DNA of 33,007 nucleotides from Candidatus Bathyarchaeota archaeon (GCA_012515445.1 JAAYYI010000077.1:1-33007); one strand, 5' to 3'; positions 1-8,381 are shown, counted from the stretch's first letter. The notes: a model not told the origin generated them from the letters alone. Program-made: numbers and translations.

Positions 1-6
1 ATTCTG

Positions 7-20
7 ATTCTGAACAGAAT
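7..20. repeat. Short inverted repeat, possible operator
   Basis: ATTCTG is separated by AA from its complement CAGAAT, and ATTCTG also stands as a direct repeat at 1-6. The site lies about 65 bases before the first gene, where a regulator could bind. Nothing else supports a function. Confidence 0.25.
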
Positions 21-83
21 AGTAAGTGATGAAAAGTTATAATTCTTAATAGTAGCATCCTACTCTACTATAATCGATAACTT

Positions 84-587
84 TTGGCAAAACAACAACG
101 CACAGAGCTACTGCTCTCAATCATAATAATTATAATAACAGCAATCCTAATGTTTGCTTACTATAACCGCTGGTTTAGCCTTGCATACACAGTCGGCCCT
201 TTCAGAGCCATACATTACCTTGCATTCGCGGGAACCCTCTACATCGCATTCAGCGTACCCATAATAGCCTATCTTAAGCGCCGCCGACCACAAAAGTATC
301 AAACCCTCACCCGAATACACATGTTCATGAACCTCGTAGCTTTCCTTTTGATTTCCCTTCATTTCGCCGGACAACTGGGAAGACCCGCAGATTTCTACCC
401 TGAATTGGGAACAGGGCTTGCATTATACATAGCCATGGTTCTACAGGTTTTCACAGGCTTAGCTTTCAGGCTTAATCAAAAACGTTTTGTTAAGCCGATC
501 ACAACCCGTTTCCTGCATGTAGGTTTAGCCCTTGTCTTCTATATCGTGATAGTTACCCATATTCTGCATGGATTGGGCATAATATAG
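84..587 (+). CDS. Putative b-type haem membrane protein (ferric-reductase/DUF4405-like)
   Basis: A 167-residue integral membrane protein starting at TTG, with about five hydrophobic segments (roughly residues 9-27, 42-63, 77-95, 108-128 and 143-163). Two helices each carry a histidine pair with 14-residue spacing: H79/H93 and H145/H159. That is the bis-haem pattern of ferric reductase/NOX-type and related four-helix cytochrome b proteins, so I infer two stacked b haems and electron transfer across the membrane. H44 and H162 are further histidines. No flavin or NAD domain is attached and no partner gene is visible downstream, so the electron donor and acceptor are unknown. The next gene lies on the opposite strand, so this is a single transcription unit. 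The family assignment rests on histidine spacing and topology, not on a recognised full-length match. Confidence 0.6.
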   Translation: MAKQQRTELLLSIIIIIITAILMFAYYNRWFSLAYTVGPFRAIHYLAFAGTLYIAFSVPIIAYLKRRRPQKYQTLTRIHMFMNLVAFLLISLHFAGQLGRPADFYPELGTGLALYIAMVLQVFTGLAFRLNQKRFVKPITTRFLHVGLALVFYIVIVTHILHGLGII

Positions 588-696
588 CGGGCTGTTAGTG
601 AAATTGAAAAGCTATGGGCGGACAAACCCGAGGTACTGCCTACTAAAAAAGTATGTTTCTATGGTGGTCTAAAAAATAAAAAAAGAAGGTGGGGGA

Positions 697-1569
697 TTAC
701 TTGGTTTCTGTCTGCATCTTTTTTGCGATACTGTACACGATCGGTATCAAAACAACTGCGAATGCTATTGCAAAGCCCCATGCAACTGTACTGATTATTC
801 CTGTAACTCCAGTAAACGATGCAAAGATTGCTCCTGCGCCGATCAATAGGAATATGCTGTAGAGCACGAATTTTGCGTAGCCAGCTATGCTGCTGAATTC
901 TTGGTGGTCATCAGTGATTGATTTTATCACAGTATCGGTTATGATTATGCCTGCGCCGATTATGACAAAGCCAAGTATCAGTGAGTAAACAAGTCCGGTT
1001 GTGTTAAGAAGCAGCAATTCGAATGCAATATTTAGGATTACAGCGATTAAGCCGAGGAATATTAGATTCTTAAGCATATCAGCGATTTCTGTCTTAGCTT
1101 CACCGAACATAGGTCTGATGACTTTACCTATTAGCGTCGATAAGAAATCCACCAGTACAATGCCTAAGACTATCACTAGTATACCGCCGATCAATCTTGG
1201 AAGGTAAGCTGCGATTTGCTGTATGAATTCGCCTGTGGTTCCGGGGATATTGAGTAAGCCTATAGCTATCGTGATAGCGACGATAACGATGAAGGCCATG
1301 ATGACTCCGCCTACGAAATTCGAGAGGTCAAAACCTGATGCTTTGAATACTTTTCCTACTTCGCTCTTGTCAAAGTGTCCCTCTACGGTTTTATCGACGA
1401 CTCTGTTCACGACTTTTCCTACAAACCAGCCAACTACTGCTCCTACGATTATTACGATTACTGCAGCGACTGCTCCTGGTAGCGCGGTTAGTATTGTGTT
1501 CAAAAAGTTATCAATGGCTTCCTGAAGTGTCACTAAAGCTATTAATAACAAAAACATACAAAAGCTCAC
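697..1569 (-). CDS. MscS-related membrane protein with conserved TM-helix repeats
   Basis: A 290-residue protein with about seven membrane segments (near residues 31-55, 87-107, 124-148, 167-188, 191-213, 233-252 and 258-281). Two segments, around residues 25-65 and 118-160, are glycine/valine-rich and followed by a basic amphipathic stretch (for example VGWFVGKVVNRVVDKTVE). This is the 'conserved TM helix' repeat often annotated as a small-conductance mechanosensitive channel. The soluble beta domain of true MscS is absent, so channel activity is an inference. The start is uncertain: GTG at the given position, or the in-frame ATG four codons later. It stands alone between convergent and divergent neighbours. 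Confidence 0.7.
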   Translation of the reverse strand: MSFCMFLLLIALVTLQEAIDNFLNTILTALPGAVAAVIVIIVGAVVGWFVGKVVNRVVDKTVEGHFDKSEVGKVFKASGFDLSNFVGGVIMAFIVIVAITIAIGLLNIPGTTGEFIQQIAAYLPRLIGGILVIVLGIVLVDFLSTLIGKVIRPMFGEAKTEIADMLKNLIFLGLIAVILNIAFELLLLNTTGLVYSLILGFVIIGAGIIITDTVIKSITDDHQEFSSIAGYAKFVLYSIFLLIGAGAIFASFTGVTGIISTVAWGFAIAFAVVLIPIVYSIAKKMQTETK

Positions 1570-1715
1570 TGAGTTAAACTATTAATGAACGTAAATAAAA
1601 GGTTATGTTGCAATCGATAACTGGACAACCGAAAAAAGCATTATGTGTGCGTATTTAACCCTGTCTAAAATGGTAATGGTTTTAAGGTTACCCGCGTTAA
1701 TTTGAGCGATGACCC

Positions 1716-1997
1716 ATGATTAACATACGCCGTGTACTAATCGAGGCCCTGAAAGCCCGTGAAACCCCCCTTGTGGAATTATCGCAGGCACTGTGCTCAG
1801 CCAACGGCGTCGACGAATGCGACATGATAGTTACAGACGTAGACGTCAAGACAGAGACAGTTAAAATCACCGTAAGAGGCAGCAACATCGAATACAACGA
1901 GATACTAAAAATACTGCAGGATAATGGTGTCTCCGTTAAAGGAGTGGATGAAGTAAGTGTCTCAAAAGCTAAGCAAGCTCAGAGAGTACCTCCTTAG
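1716..1997 (+). CDS. DUF211 family protein
   Basis: A 93-residue soluble protein that I recognise as the archaeal DUF211 family from its opening MINIRRVLIEALKARETPLV, the central block TETVKITVRGSNIEYNEI and the ending GVDEV. The predicted fold is a small ferredoxin-like alpha/beta sandwich, and the biochemical function is unknown. The start is ATG. The gene converges on a VIT1/CCC1-like membrane protein only six bases away, a pairing that may reflect a link to metal handling; this is inference. The C-terminal tail after residue 82 is short and basic. Confidence 0.85.
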   Translation: MINIRRVLIEALKARETPLVELSQALCSANGVDECDMIVTDVDVKTETVKITVRGSNIEYNEILKILQDNGVSVKGVDEVSVSKAKQAQRVPP

Positions 1998-2003
1998 CTC
2001 TAT

Positions 2004-2627
2004 TTAAATGAGCCAATCCAAGAGATAACCCACTGTAAACGCGAGCACTCCGAAAACCACCATTCTCACCCCTTTTTTGTAGGGGTTTGTCTGCCCTATT
2101 CGACCCATATAAACGCCCGCGACAAATAATGTGCCTAACGCTAATGCTACCGAAATCCATCCAGCGATACTGATTTCTAGTAATCCTGCCCCTACAAGAA
2201 TAAAGGGAATTATCGTAATAGTACAAGAAAGCAGCGGAGTTCCAAAGTTAATGATTGTTGCAAGCAATATCGTGTTCTTAGCGGTTTTCTGGATGCTTGT
2301 ATCCGTTAAATCGGTGAAAAGCGCTTTTTCTAGGTCCTCAATTTTTTTCTCCTGCTCTAGACTCTCAGCCTCATAGACGCTGACGCCGGTAGAGATGCCT
2401 AACGCGATGCTGGTCGTTAACATAGTGACCATTATTACTCTTAATCCTGCCTCTGCTGCTAATGCTGAACCCACAATTATGCCAAGCAGCATAAAAGTTG
2501 AATCAAACAATGTGTTGATGAAGAACCTGCGAATTATTGGGCCAACGCCTTCAAGTTTAAGGGTATCAAGCAGGCGACTCAGCGTTTCACGAATGCTATT
2601 CACTAAATTTACCTTATTAGAAATCAT
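2004..2627 (-). CDS. VIT1/CCC1-like membrane protein (putative metal transporter)
   Basis: A 207-residue protein with about five membrane helices. The N-terminal cytoplasmic helix is followed by FDSTFMLLGIIVG (residues 41-53), which sits where VIT1/CCC1 iron/manganese transporters carry their first conserved helix. A charged, glutamate-rich loop follows (about residues 85-110, YEAESLEQEKKIEDLEKA), resembling the cytoplasmic metal-binding segment of that family. Three more helices occupy residues 118-205. The likely role is moving Fe2+ or Mn2+ across the cell membrane, but the usual DGxxD-type residues of helix 1 are only partly kept, so the substrate is uncertain. It converges on the DUF211 gene. 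Confidence 0.65.
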   Translation of the reverse strand: MISNKVNLVNSIRETLSRLLDTLKLEGVGPIIRRFFINTLFDSTFMLLGIIVGSALAAEAGLRVIMVTMLTTSIALGISTGVSVYEAESLEQEKKIEDLEKALFTDLTDTSIQKTAKNTILLATIINFGTPLLSCTITIIPFILVGAGLLEISIAGWISVALALGTLFVAGVYMGRIGQTNPYKKGVRMVVFGVLAFTVGYLLDWLI

Positions 2628-2673
2628 TAGTCAACAAAGCTATAAGTGATTCGAACAAAAGCAACTTAATTTA

Positions 2674-2943
2674 ATGAAAGATAACCCAAATCACATACAC
2701 TCTACAATCGGGATAAAACATAGCTATTCTTCTGCGACTGTGCAGCATATCGTCACCAACGAGGTTACCGAGAATGCGCAGAAACCTCTTCTCACTGCCT
2801 AAAAATGAGCGGCGACCACGCAGGAGCTAAACACATCTCAATAATGAACGCCTGCGCCGATGCCTGCATAATATCAGTGGATTACCTGCTAAGAGACGTA
2901 CGCTTTAGATGCCGATTACTTGAAAGACGTATTGAAGTAGGAT
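2674..2943 (+). pseudogene. Small unrecognised gene, probably frameshifted
   Basis: ATG at 2674 opens a 42-codon frame (MKDNPNHIHSTIGIKHSYSS onward) that stops at TAA 2800-2802. A second frame opens with ATG at 2805 (MSGDHAGAKHISIMNACADA onward) and runs to TGA at 2943. Adding one base to the CC before TAAAAATG would join them through GCC CTA AAA ATG into one protein of about 90 residues with believable composition. The last 39 bases overlap the 3' end of the exchanger gene on the other strand. I do not recognise the product. It could instead be two tiny genes or non-coding sequence. Confidence 0.33.
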
Positions 2944-3855
2944 GAAAGCCGCGTAGGCTGCAAGCAGAAGCAATGCATCTTTTTTATTAATAACGCCATC
3001 TTTTGAGCGCATATAAACAAATACGGCGGCTGCAGCGACAAATATTCCAGCTCCTAACGGCGACGCCATATTGGGTATTCTGATTGGGGAAAGGATGGCT
3101 ATTATGCCGATTGTCAGCATAGAGTCAGCTAAGACGTTGCCTAATATGTTGCCGATGCCGATAGAACCCTCTTTCTCGGATGCGCGGATCGCGAAAGCCA
3201 TCTCGGGCAAGCATGTCCCAATAGCCACGATGGTACCTATTAGGAAGAGGGGTAAACCTATTGCTGAGCTTAACTCCTGTGCTGAAGTCGTCACGAGTTC
3301 GCTGCCTATGAACAGCACTGTTATACCGATAATTAGGAGGAAAACCGTAACTCCTAACCTGACCACTGACCGAGATAAGCGCATACGTTCAGCAACCTCT
3401 TTTTCGCCAAGTGCACTTCTAAGCAGCCAAAACACGTAAACCACAAAAGCGGCAACTAATAGCGCTCCATCTAAACGGGAGATAACGCCATCGAGCAACA
3501 TGAAAACCGGTAGCAAAACAGCTATGAAAGCGATCTTTAGGTTCTTAAGCATACCCGACGTGATCTTCTGTTCTCCCGCAATAAGCACAACAACGCCGAT
3601 AACCAACGTCAAATCCGCTATGTTAGCACCGAAGATTAAACCTAAACCAAACGTGGACGTGCCTTCAACAGCTGATAATATACCGATGGATAGCTCAGGC
3701 AAAACCGCGAGGGTGCCCGCAATTACTACTCCTGTGACAAAGGCGGAGATGCGGAAGAGCTTCGAGAGGTTCAAAAGACGCTTAATGGCTTCATCTGCAC
3801 CGTATACTACTATCGCTATACCGGCGAAAAGTACCAGAAGGGAATACCAAGCCAT
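2905..3855 (-). CDS. Na+/Ca2+ exchanger family protein (CaCA, CaxA/YrbG-like)
   Basis: About 316 residues and ten membrane segments in two homologous halves, the layout of the cation/Ca2+ antiporter superfamily. Repeat alpha-1 is around residues 46-87 and contains VLPELS and GANIADLTLVIG. Repeat alpha-2 is around 210-257 and contains GTCLPEMAFAI and GNVLADSMLTIG. The glutamate in each LPE motif is the expected ion-binding residue. The usual GSNIFN is replaced by GANIAD and GNVLAD, so an acidic residue stands in each half where Asn is common; the ion preference may differ. I chose the ATG at 3855 because a TATA box at 3881-3890 places the transcript start close to it; the ATG at 3864 would lie upstream of that start. 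Confidence 0.85.
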   Translation of the reverse strand: MAWYSLLVLFAGIAIVVYGADEAIKRLLNLSKLFRISAFVTGVVIAGTLAVLPELSIGILSAVEGTSTFGLGLIFGANIADLTLVIGVVVLIAGEQKITSGMLKNLKIAFIAVLLPVFMLLDGVISRLDGALLVAAFVVYVFWLLRSALGEKEVAERMRLSRSVVRLGVTVFLLIIGITVLFIGSELVTTSAQELSSAIGLPLFLIGTIVAIGTCLPEMAFAIRASEKEGSIGIGNILGNVLADSMLTIGIIAILSPIRIPNMASPLGAGIFVAAAAVFVYMRSKDGVINKKDALLLLAAYAAFILLQYVFQVIGI

Positions 3856-3880
3856 TGCTATCATATCAACGTAAAATTAA

Positions 3881-3890
3881 ATTTATATAA
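3881..3890 (-). promoter_or_regulatory. TATA box of the exchanger gene
   Basis: Read on the reverse strand this is TTATATAAAT. Its centre is about 30 bases before the ATG at 3855, as expected for an archaeal promoter giving a nearly leaderless mRNA. Confidence 0.55.
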
Positions 3891-3964
3891 ACGTAACCCC
3901 AATTTGGAATAAAATTTACCTTTCAACTGCCCTGTTTATTTTAAAACTAAAACAAAGGTATAGG

Positions 3965-4333
3965 CTACTTTTTTCGCTGAGCAAGCTTCGCTTTAATAAC
4001 CCCCACAAGCTCTTCAGGCTTAACTGGCTTAGGCAAATACGCATCCACACCCTTATCCATAGCTTGCATACCTGAAACCAGCGAAGGAAAACCCGTGAAC
4101 ATAATCTTAACAGTCTCCGGCGACTCTATCTGAGACAGGATTTCGGTTCCCTCCATATCGGGGAGCTTAAGGTCAACTAATAGCACGTTGTAGGCTTGGG
4201 TTTTAATTTTAGAAAGCGCCTCTTTCCCGGTTTCAGCTTTATCCGTGATAAAACCGTTTCTATCTAAAACCAATCCGATGCTTCTAAGTATGGCTTTATC
4301 GTCGTCAACAAGTAGAACCCGATTCTTCGTCAC
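3965..4333 (-). CDS. Stand-alone response regulator receiver domain
   Basis: A 122-residue CheY-like receiver with nothing else attached. From the GTG start chosen here the key residues fall at the classic places: acidic pocket D10-D12 (LLVDDD), phosphoacceptor D54 (LLVDLKLPD), T80 (MFTG) and K102 (LPKPVKP). The GTG is preferred over the longer frame beginning 17 codons upstream because a purine-rich AAAGGGGAT lies six bases before it. Single-domain receivers relay phosphate to kinases or other partners. No histidine kinase or output gene is adjacent, so its partner is encoded elsewhere. Confidence 0.88.
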   Translation of the reverse strand: MTKNRVLLVDDDKAILRSIGLVLDRNGFITDKAETGKEALSKIKTQAYNVLLVDLKLPDMEGTEILSQIESPETVKIMFTGFPSLVSGMQAMDKGVDAYLPKPVKPEELVGVIKAKLAQRKK

Positions 4334-4516
4334 AGAACTATCCCCTTTAGTTAAATTCAACATAAAACCCGTCACCGAGAACAAGATAGTGTAATATTGG
4401 ATAATGAATAAACATTTTGCTTAAACCTCATTTATTTAAGCCACACATTCCCGTATTGGAGTATTTTAATACCTCCGTAAATTACTCTATAGAGTAGAGT
4501 TTTCTGTTGGCTTATC

Positions 4517-4921
4517 ATGGCTTTAATAAAAACTTTTATCGTGATATTAACAGCAGCGTTCATCGGCTTCTTCCTAGCATATGCATTTTTAATCATGTGG
4601 CAGTTACCGCTTCTATACACCTTCGGGTTAGAACGTGCCGCTTTAGAGGAAATGCGTGTACTGATAATAAGCATCCTCATCGGAACGCCACTTGGCCTCG
4701 CAATCGCCTCTATACCCAGACCAAAACCAAAAAACGCATTGACAGGCGTAATAAGCGCAGTTTTCCTATTTAGCGTAATGTGGCTAATTCCCCTGCTGCT
4801 ACCGATGGGCAGTGAACCCAGACTAGGCTGGGAAGAGATGCGCGTCGTCGCCGTCGGATTGGCTTTAGGCACCATAGCCGGCTACACATTAGGCTGGGCA
4901 ATCAAACATCGCCACAAATAA
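4517..4921 (+). CDS. Small membrane protein with an internal tandem duplication
   Basis: A 134-residue protein of unknown function with four hydrophobic segments. It consists of two similar halves about 61 residues apart. Residues 27-63 run MWQLPLLYTFGLERAALEEM then RVLIISILIGTPLGLAI; residues 88-129 run MWLIPLLLPMGSEPRLGWEE then MRVVAVGLALGTIAGYTLGW. Each half is a helix, a short loop ending in EEMR, and a glycine-rich helix. The pattern indicates a duplicated helical hairpin, common in small transporters and scaffolds, but no family is recognised. The C-terminus ends in basic KHRHK, probably cytoplasmic. It starts at ATG and is flanked by genes on the other strand. Confidence 0.7.
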   Translation: MALIKTFIVILTAAFIGFFLAYAFLIMWQLPLLYTFGLERAALEEMRVLIISILIGTPLGLAIASIPRPKPKNALTGVISAVFLFSVMWLIPLLLPMGSEPRLGWEEMRVVAVGLALGTIAGYTLGWAIKHRHK

Positions 4922-4969
4922 GCACTCATACCTTTTTATAAAAGATCAAAAAATAGAAATACTGCATGC

Positions 4970-5140
4970 TTACTCCAGACTTAACACTGCACTTTTAACA
5001 GAAGCTTGCCTAGATTTGCCGACTGCTTTCAATGCACCCTCAGTTAAGCCCATAGCCAACTCTAGACCCAAAAGCGTAAACATCGAAACAACCGGAAATG
5101 AGGGTAACCTTTGCTTCCGTTGACCGCCAAAACTTACCAC
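4970..5140 (-). CDS. Possible small protein downstream of psmA
   Basis: A 56-codon frame starting at GTG (MVSFGGQRKQRLPSFPVVSM), ending ASVKSAVLSLE. It lies 45 bases after the psmA stop on the same strand and could be co-transcribed. No ribosome-binding site is evident and I recognise no family. The rest of the gap between 4922 and 5185 shows nothing else. Confidence 0.22.
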   Translation of the reverse strand: MVSFGGQRKQRLPSFPVVSMFTLLGLELAMGLTEGALKAVGKSRQASVKSAVLSLE

Positions 5141-5185
5141 GAAATCCGCTGGCTTATATTGAATAAAAATTGAAGGTAGAAAGTT

Positions 5186-5905
5186 TTAAGTTGCTTCTTT
5201 AACCAAGCCTTCAACAGCTTGGTCTGGGAGCATCTCGAATTTCTTGGTTGTTGTTGGAATTACTGCAACCTTAATCCTATTCGGCAACTGTCTGGCCTGC
5301 AACGCCTTAACAAGGCATTTTACTGCAAGCGCCTTTGCCTCATCAAATGAGAGGTCTGCGCGGTATTGCTCTTTGAGGATAGCCAGAACAGTTTCGCGTC
5401 CCGCACCGATTGCGGTAGCTTTGTGGCCGCGATAGGTCCCGCTTGGGTGAGTATCAAAGATGTGTGGACCTGTGCTGTCTACGCCGCCAAAGAGGATTGA
5501 TACACCGTAGGGTCGTCCTCCGCCGTGCTGAGTGTAGGTCTGCTGGATATTGCAGATTTTCTCAGTAGCAACCTCTATATCGATTGGTTCATCGTAGGTC
5601 AGTTTGTTGCTCTGTGCATCCATGCGTGCCTGATCGATTAAGACTCTTGCATCTGAGCTTAAACCGACGATGGCTGCTCCGAAGTGGTTGTCAACGCGGA
5701 AAATCTTCCATGAATCCCTTGCGTCCTCAAGTGGCTCGACGTTCTCTTCTGCTGCCAGTACAACGCCTTCTTTGCATTCGATGCCTACGACGGTTGCTCC
5801 TCGGTTAACTAGCTCCATTGCGTATTCTACTTGGAAGAGTCGTCCATCTGGTGAGAAAACGGTGATTGTGTGATCGTATGCTCCAGGTTGCCTAAACACT
5901 GACAT
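5186..5905 (-). CDS. psmA: 20S proteasome subunit alpha
   Basis: A 239-residue alpha-type proteasome subunit, full length for the family. The alpha signature is clear near residues 9-32: YDHTITVFSPDGRLFQVEYA, in which the N-terminal helix gates the chamber and positions the ring. The conserved core follows (GATVVGIECKEGVVLA, GLSSDARVLIDQAR, RPYGVSILFGG, AIGAGRE). Alpha subunits lack the catalytic threonine and form the outer rings of the cylinder; the beta subunit is not in this window. It starts at ATG with GAGGT seven bases upstream and a TATA-like CTTATATGAG near 5955-5965. It is transcribed as a single gene, perhaps with the tiny frame downstream. Confidence 0.98.
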   Translation of the reverse strand: MSVFRQPGAYDHTITVFSPDGRLFQVEYAMELVNRGATVVGIECKEGVVLAAEENVEPLEDARDSWKIFRVDNHFGAAIVGLSSDARVLIDQARMDAQSNKLTYDEPIDIEVATEKICNIQQTYTQHGGGRPYGVSILFGGVDSTGPHIFDTHPSGTYRGHKATAIGAGRETVLAILKEQYRADLSFDEAKALAVKCLVKALQARQLPNRIKVAVIPTTTKKFEMLPDQAVEGLVKEAT

Positions 5906-6134
5906 TATGTAACCTCAATTTTGGTGTACTAACAATCTAACTGTTTCCGCGGCTCATATAAGGATACAGTATGTTCTCTTCTGAACAATATTTGGAGGAA
6001 TCCAAAAAAGAGGCTGATTTGACCTAATTCGGTTGATAACTATCTTAGGCACCTTTCTTCATTAGTTTTAGCATATTTATACATCAATTTTTTATATCGA
6101 AAACACGTGAACACCTCAGAGGCGCCAGCAGTAG

Positions 6135-7130
6135 TTGAAGAAATCAACCGTCACCATAGCATTAGCATTGTTCATTATCGTAATCGTCACAGGAACCCTA
6201 AACATCCAAAACTTTATGCCTCCAGCACAGGTGGACTCAATAGTTTTAGGGCATGTACCCGTTGAATCTTTTGCGCTCCTATACGTAGCTCAGAATCAAG
6301 GCTACTTTACGCAGCACGGCCTGAACGTGACGATTATAGACTACCCGACGGGGACAGACGCAGTAAAAGCCCTAACCGCTGGCTCAGTAGATATCGCTGG
6401 GTCATCTGAATATGTGATCGCATACAATGCTGTCGAGCGCCAGAACATCAGCATAATTGGCTCTATTGGAGAGGCACAAATCGTGGACTTAATCGTAGGC
6501 AACCACACAGGCATAACGCAGCCAGCAGATTTGAAGGACAAAACCATCGCGGTTCCAAAGAACACAGTCGGCGAATTCGACCTCGGATTATTCCTTAAAC
6601 GAAACAATCTCTCATTATCCGACATTACGCTTGTTTACTATCCACCCGGCCAATTAGCAAACGCAATCAGCAACGGCACAGTTGACGCTGTCGTAGCTTG
6701 GCAACTCTACAGTGAACAAGTAAAAATGGAATTAAGCGAAGGCTACATCTCTTGGCCGCTGCAAACAACTGAACCCTTCTTTAGCGTGCTGAGCTGCAGG
6801 AATGATTGGCTGAGTAGCCACGTCCAAACAGCCAATAAGCTTCTTTCTGCTCTTTGGGATGCGGAAGAATACATCCAAAGTCACCCAGCCGAAACGCAGC
6901 AGATAATCAAAGCCCGCTTCAATTACACCGACTCCTACATAGCATCCGTCTGGTCAAGAAACAACTGCACCTTAACATTAACTGCGAAGCTTCAAACCGT
7001 AATGTCAGATGAATCCGCATGGATGATTGAAAATTACTTAACTACACAAAGCAGCATGCCCACAATCAGCAACTACATCAACACTGATATTCTAAAGTCT
7101 GTTAAGCCTCAAGCTGTCACAATGCCCTAA
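6135..7130 (+). CDS. ABC transporter solute-binding protein, NMT1/SsuA/TauA-like
   Basis: A 331-residue extracytoplasmic binding protein with an N-terminal membrane segment (residues 6-22) that serves as signal or anchor; no lipobox cysteine is seen. The family block follows: LLYVAQNQGYFTQHGLNVTI (about residues 48-67), GTDAVKALTAGSVDIAGSSE, and later GTVDAVVAWQLYSEQ. Proteins of this family bind sulfonates, nitrate, pyrimidine precursors or similar small molecules; the ligand cannot be told from the sequence. The gene has no permease or ATPase beside it, so it is an orphan that must work with a transporter encoded elsewhere or act as a sensor. TTG start; a TATA-like TTTTTTATATCG lies at about 6088-6099, some 40 bases upstream. 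Confidence 0.88.
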   Translation: MKKSTVTIALALFIIVIVTGTLNIQNFMPPAQVDSIVLGHVPVESFALLYVAQNQGYFTQHGLNVTIIDYPTGTDAVKALTAGSVDIAGSSEYVIAYNAVERQNISIIGSIGEAQIVDLIVGNHTGITQPADLKDKTIAVPKNTVGEFDLGLFLKRNNLSLSDITLVYYPPGQLANAISNGTVDAVVAWQLYSEQVKMELSEGYISWPLQTTEPFFSVLSCRNDWLSSHVQTANKLLSALWDAEEYIQSHPAETQQIIKARFNYTDSYIASVWSRNNCTLTLTAKLQTVMSDESAWMIENYLTTQSSMPTISNYINTDILKSVKPQAVTMP

Positions 7131-7156
7131 ACAGTAATTAGAGGTTCACGAAATGC

Positions 7157-7768
7157 TCAGTTTTTGGGTGCTTTTAGTTTGTTGAGGAAATAGGTCCAGA
7201 GTACTAAGCCGATTGTGCTGGCAGCGACCATTGGAATATAAACTTGATACACAGCCATGTAGGCTGTTTCAAAGGGCACGAACACGAAAACTAGTCCCAT
7301 TGCAAAAGACTCCAAAACAATCCCCACTACTGCGGCTTTTAGTAGATAGTATTTCCCAGTTAGTTTCATGCTTACTAAACCGGCGATTAAGCCCACAAGT
7401 ATTGTTGCTACTCCGCATGGGATCATTGTTATGCCGCCTACGCTGAAGCGGTGGATTCCGCCGATCAACCCCGCAATTAAGCCTCCAACTGGGCCGCCTG
7501 CAACGCCTGCCATCATGGCTCCGAGTTCCCGCACGTTGGGAATTGTGCCGTCTGCGAGCTTAACAGCCATCAGTGTACCATAGGCGGAGAGTAAGCCGAA
7601 TACTACGCCGATTACTATCTTTGGGAGCCAACGGTTCTTGTTTGCTAGTTTTTTGTTGTTGAAGGCAACGGTTAGGTAAGCGATGATTATTACTAGTGAT
7701 GCTGTTCCGAGTAAGAATAGCGTGTTGGTTACTGTTGAGGCTAATTCAACCATGTATGGGTCGAACAA
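7157..7768 (-). CDS. Stand-alone 5TMR-LYT membrane sensor-type protein
   Basis: A 203-residue membrane protein matching the five/six-helix '5TMR of LytS/YehU' module. The hallmark is NVRELGAMMAGVAGGPVGG directly followed by LIAGLIGGIHRFSVGG and then IPCGVATILVGLIAGL (about residues 78-132). In bacteria this module senses signals at the membrane and is fused to a histidine kinase or cyclase. Here nothing follows it, and no kinase or GGDEF gene is adjacent. The protein may pass a signal to a separate partner, or act as a small transporter. TTG start. The lone receiver domain at 3965-4333 is the only other signalling gene in the region. Confidence 0.8.
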   Translation of the reverse strand: MFDPYMVELASTVTNTLFLLGTASLVIIIAYLTVAFNNKKLANKNRWLPKIVIGVVFGLLSAYGTLMAVKLADGTIPNVRELGAMMAGVAGGPVGGLIAGLIGGIHRFSVGGITMIPCGVATILVGLIAGLVSMKLTGKYYLLKAAVVGIVLESFAMGLVFVFVPFETAYMAVYQVYIPMVAASTIGLVLWTYFLNKLKAPKN

Positions 7769-7834
7769 TAAGGTATACGGCTTTGTTAAAAGTGTTTAGC
7801 TGCTTAATCTCTAGATACCAGATTAATATTTACC

Positions 7835-8365
7835 TTATAGGTTTAGGTCGGCGGCTTCAGCTGTTCTTCTAAGCAGCCTTGAACGTGCCTCGGCTTGCAC
7901 CCGTTTATCTGTTACCGGCAACTCCATATCGTAAGCCGTCAAATCCAATATTTTTCCAATTAGAACCTGTACCGCCTTAACTAATTCGGCTCTTTCGACC
8001 GTACCGTCTTCGCTAAAACCGCCGCAGGCTTCGCAGAAAGGAAAATTCGGCTCTAACTCAACGGTGTTATTCTCGTAGTCGTAGTCAACGATTGTGAACG
8101 GTTCAAGCCTGCATACAGCGGGTCGAACCTCGTAGATTTGGCATTTGTTGTCTTTGGTGAGGAACCAGCAGCTGTCATCTTCTTTGCGTTTTATCCACTG
8201 CATACCTGTTTCGTCTGGTTCCTCAATAAAATCATTGAACCCTCTATCTTCTATCCGTTTCTGCTCTATTAGGTCTACGTCGGGCGGTTGCATGCGGCAA
8301 CAGACACCGCAGTTTTTGCAGGAAAACCCAACGTTTTTGGGTAAGTTAAGTTTTGGAGTGTTCAA
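7835..8365 (-). CDS. YkgJ-family CxxCxxCC metal-binding protein
   Basis: A 176-residue soluble protein of the zinc/iron-chelating YkgJ family. The signature C16-x2-C19-x2-C22-C23 (FSCKNCGVCCRM) is followed by C66, C75 and C85 (CWFLTKDNKCQIYEVRPAVC), the spacing typical of the family, where the cysteines bind a metal or Fe-S cluster. An extra pair, C111 and C114 (FCEACGG), may add a ligand set. The precise function of the family is unknown. It starts at ATG and stands alone. Confidence 0.85.
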   Translation of the reverse strand: MNTPKLNLPKNVGFSCKNCGVCCRMQPPDVDLIEQKRIEDRGFNDFIEEPDETGMQWIKRKEDDSCWFLTKDNKCQIYEVRPAVCRLEPFTIVDYDYENNTVELEPNFPFCEACGGFSEDGTVERAELVKAVQVLIGKILDLTAYDMELPVTDKRVQAEARSRLLRRTAEAADLNL

Positions 8366-8381
8366 GGTAGCTTATAGATGC

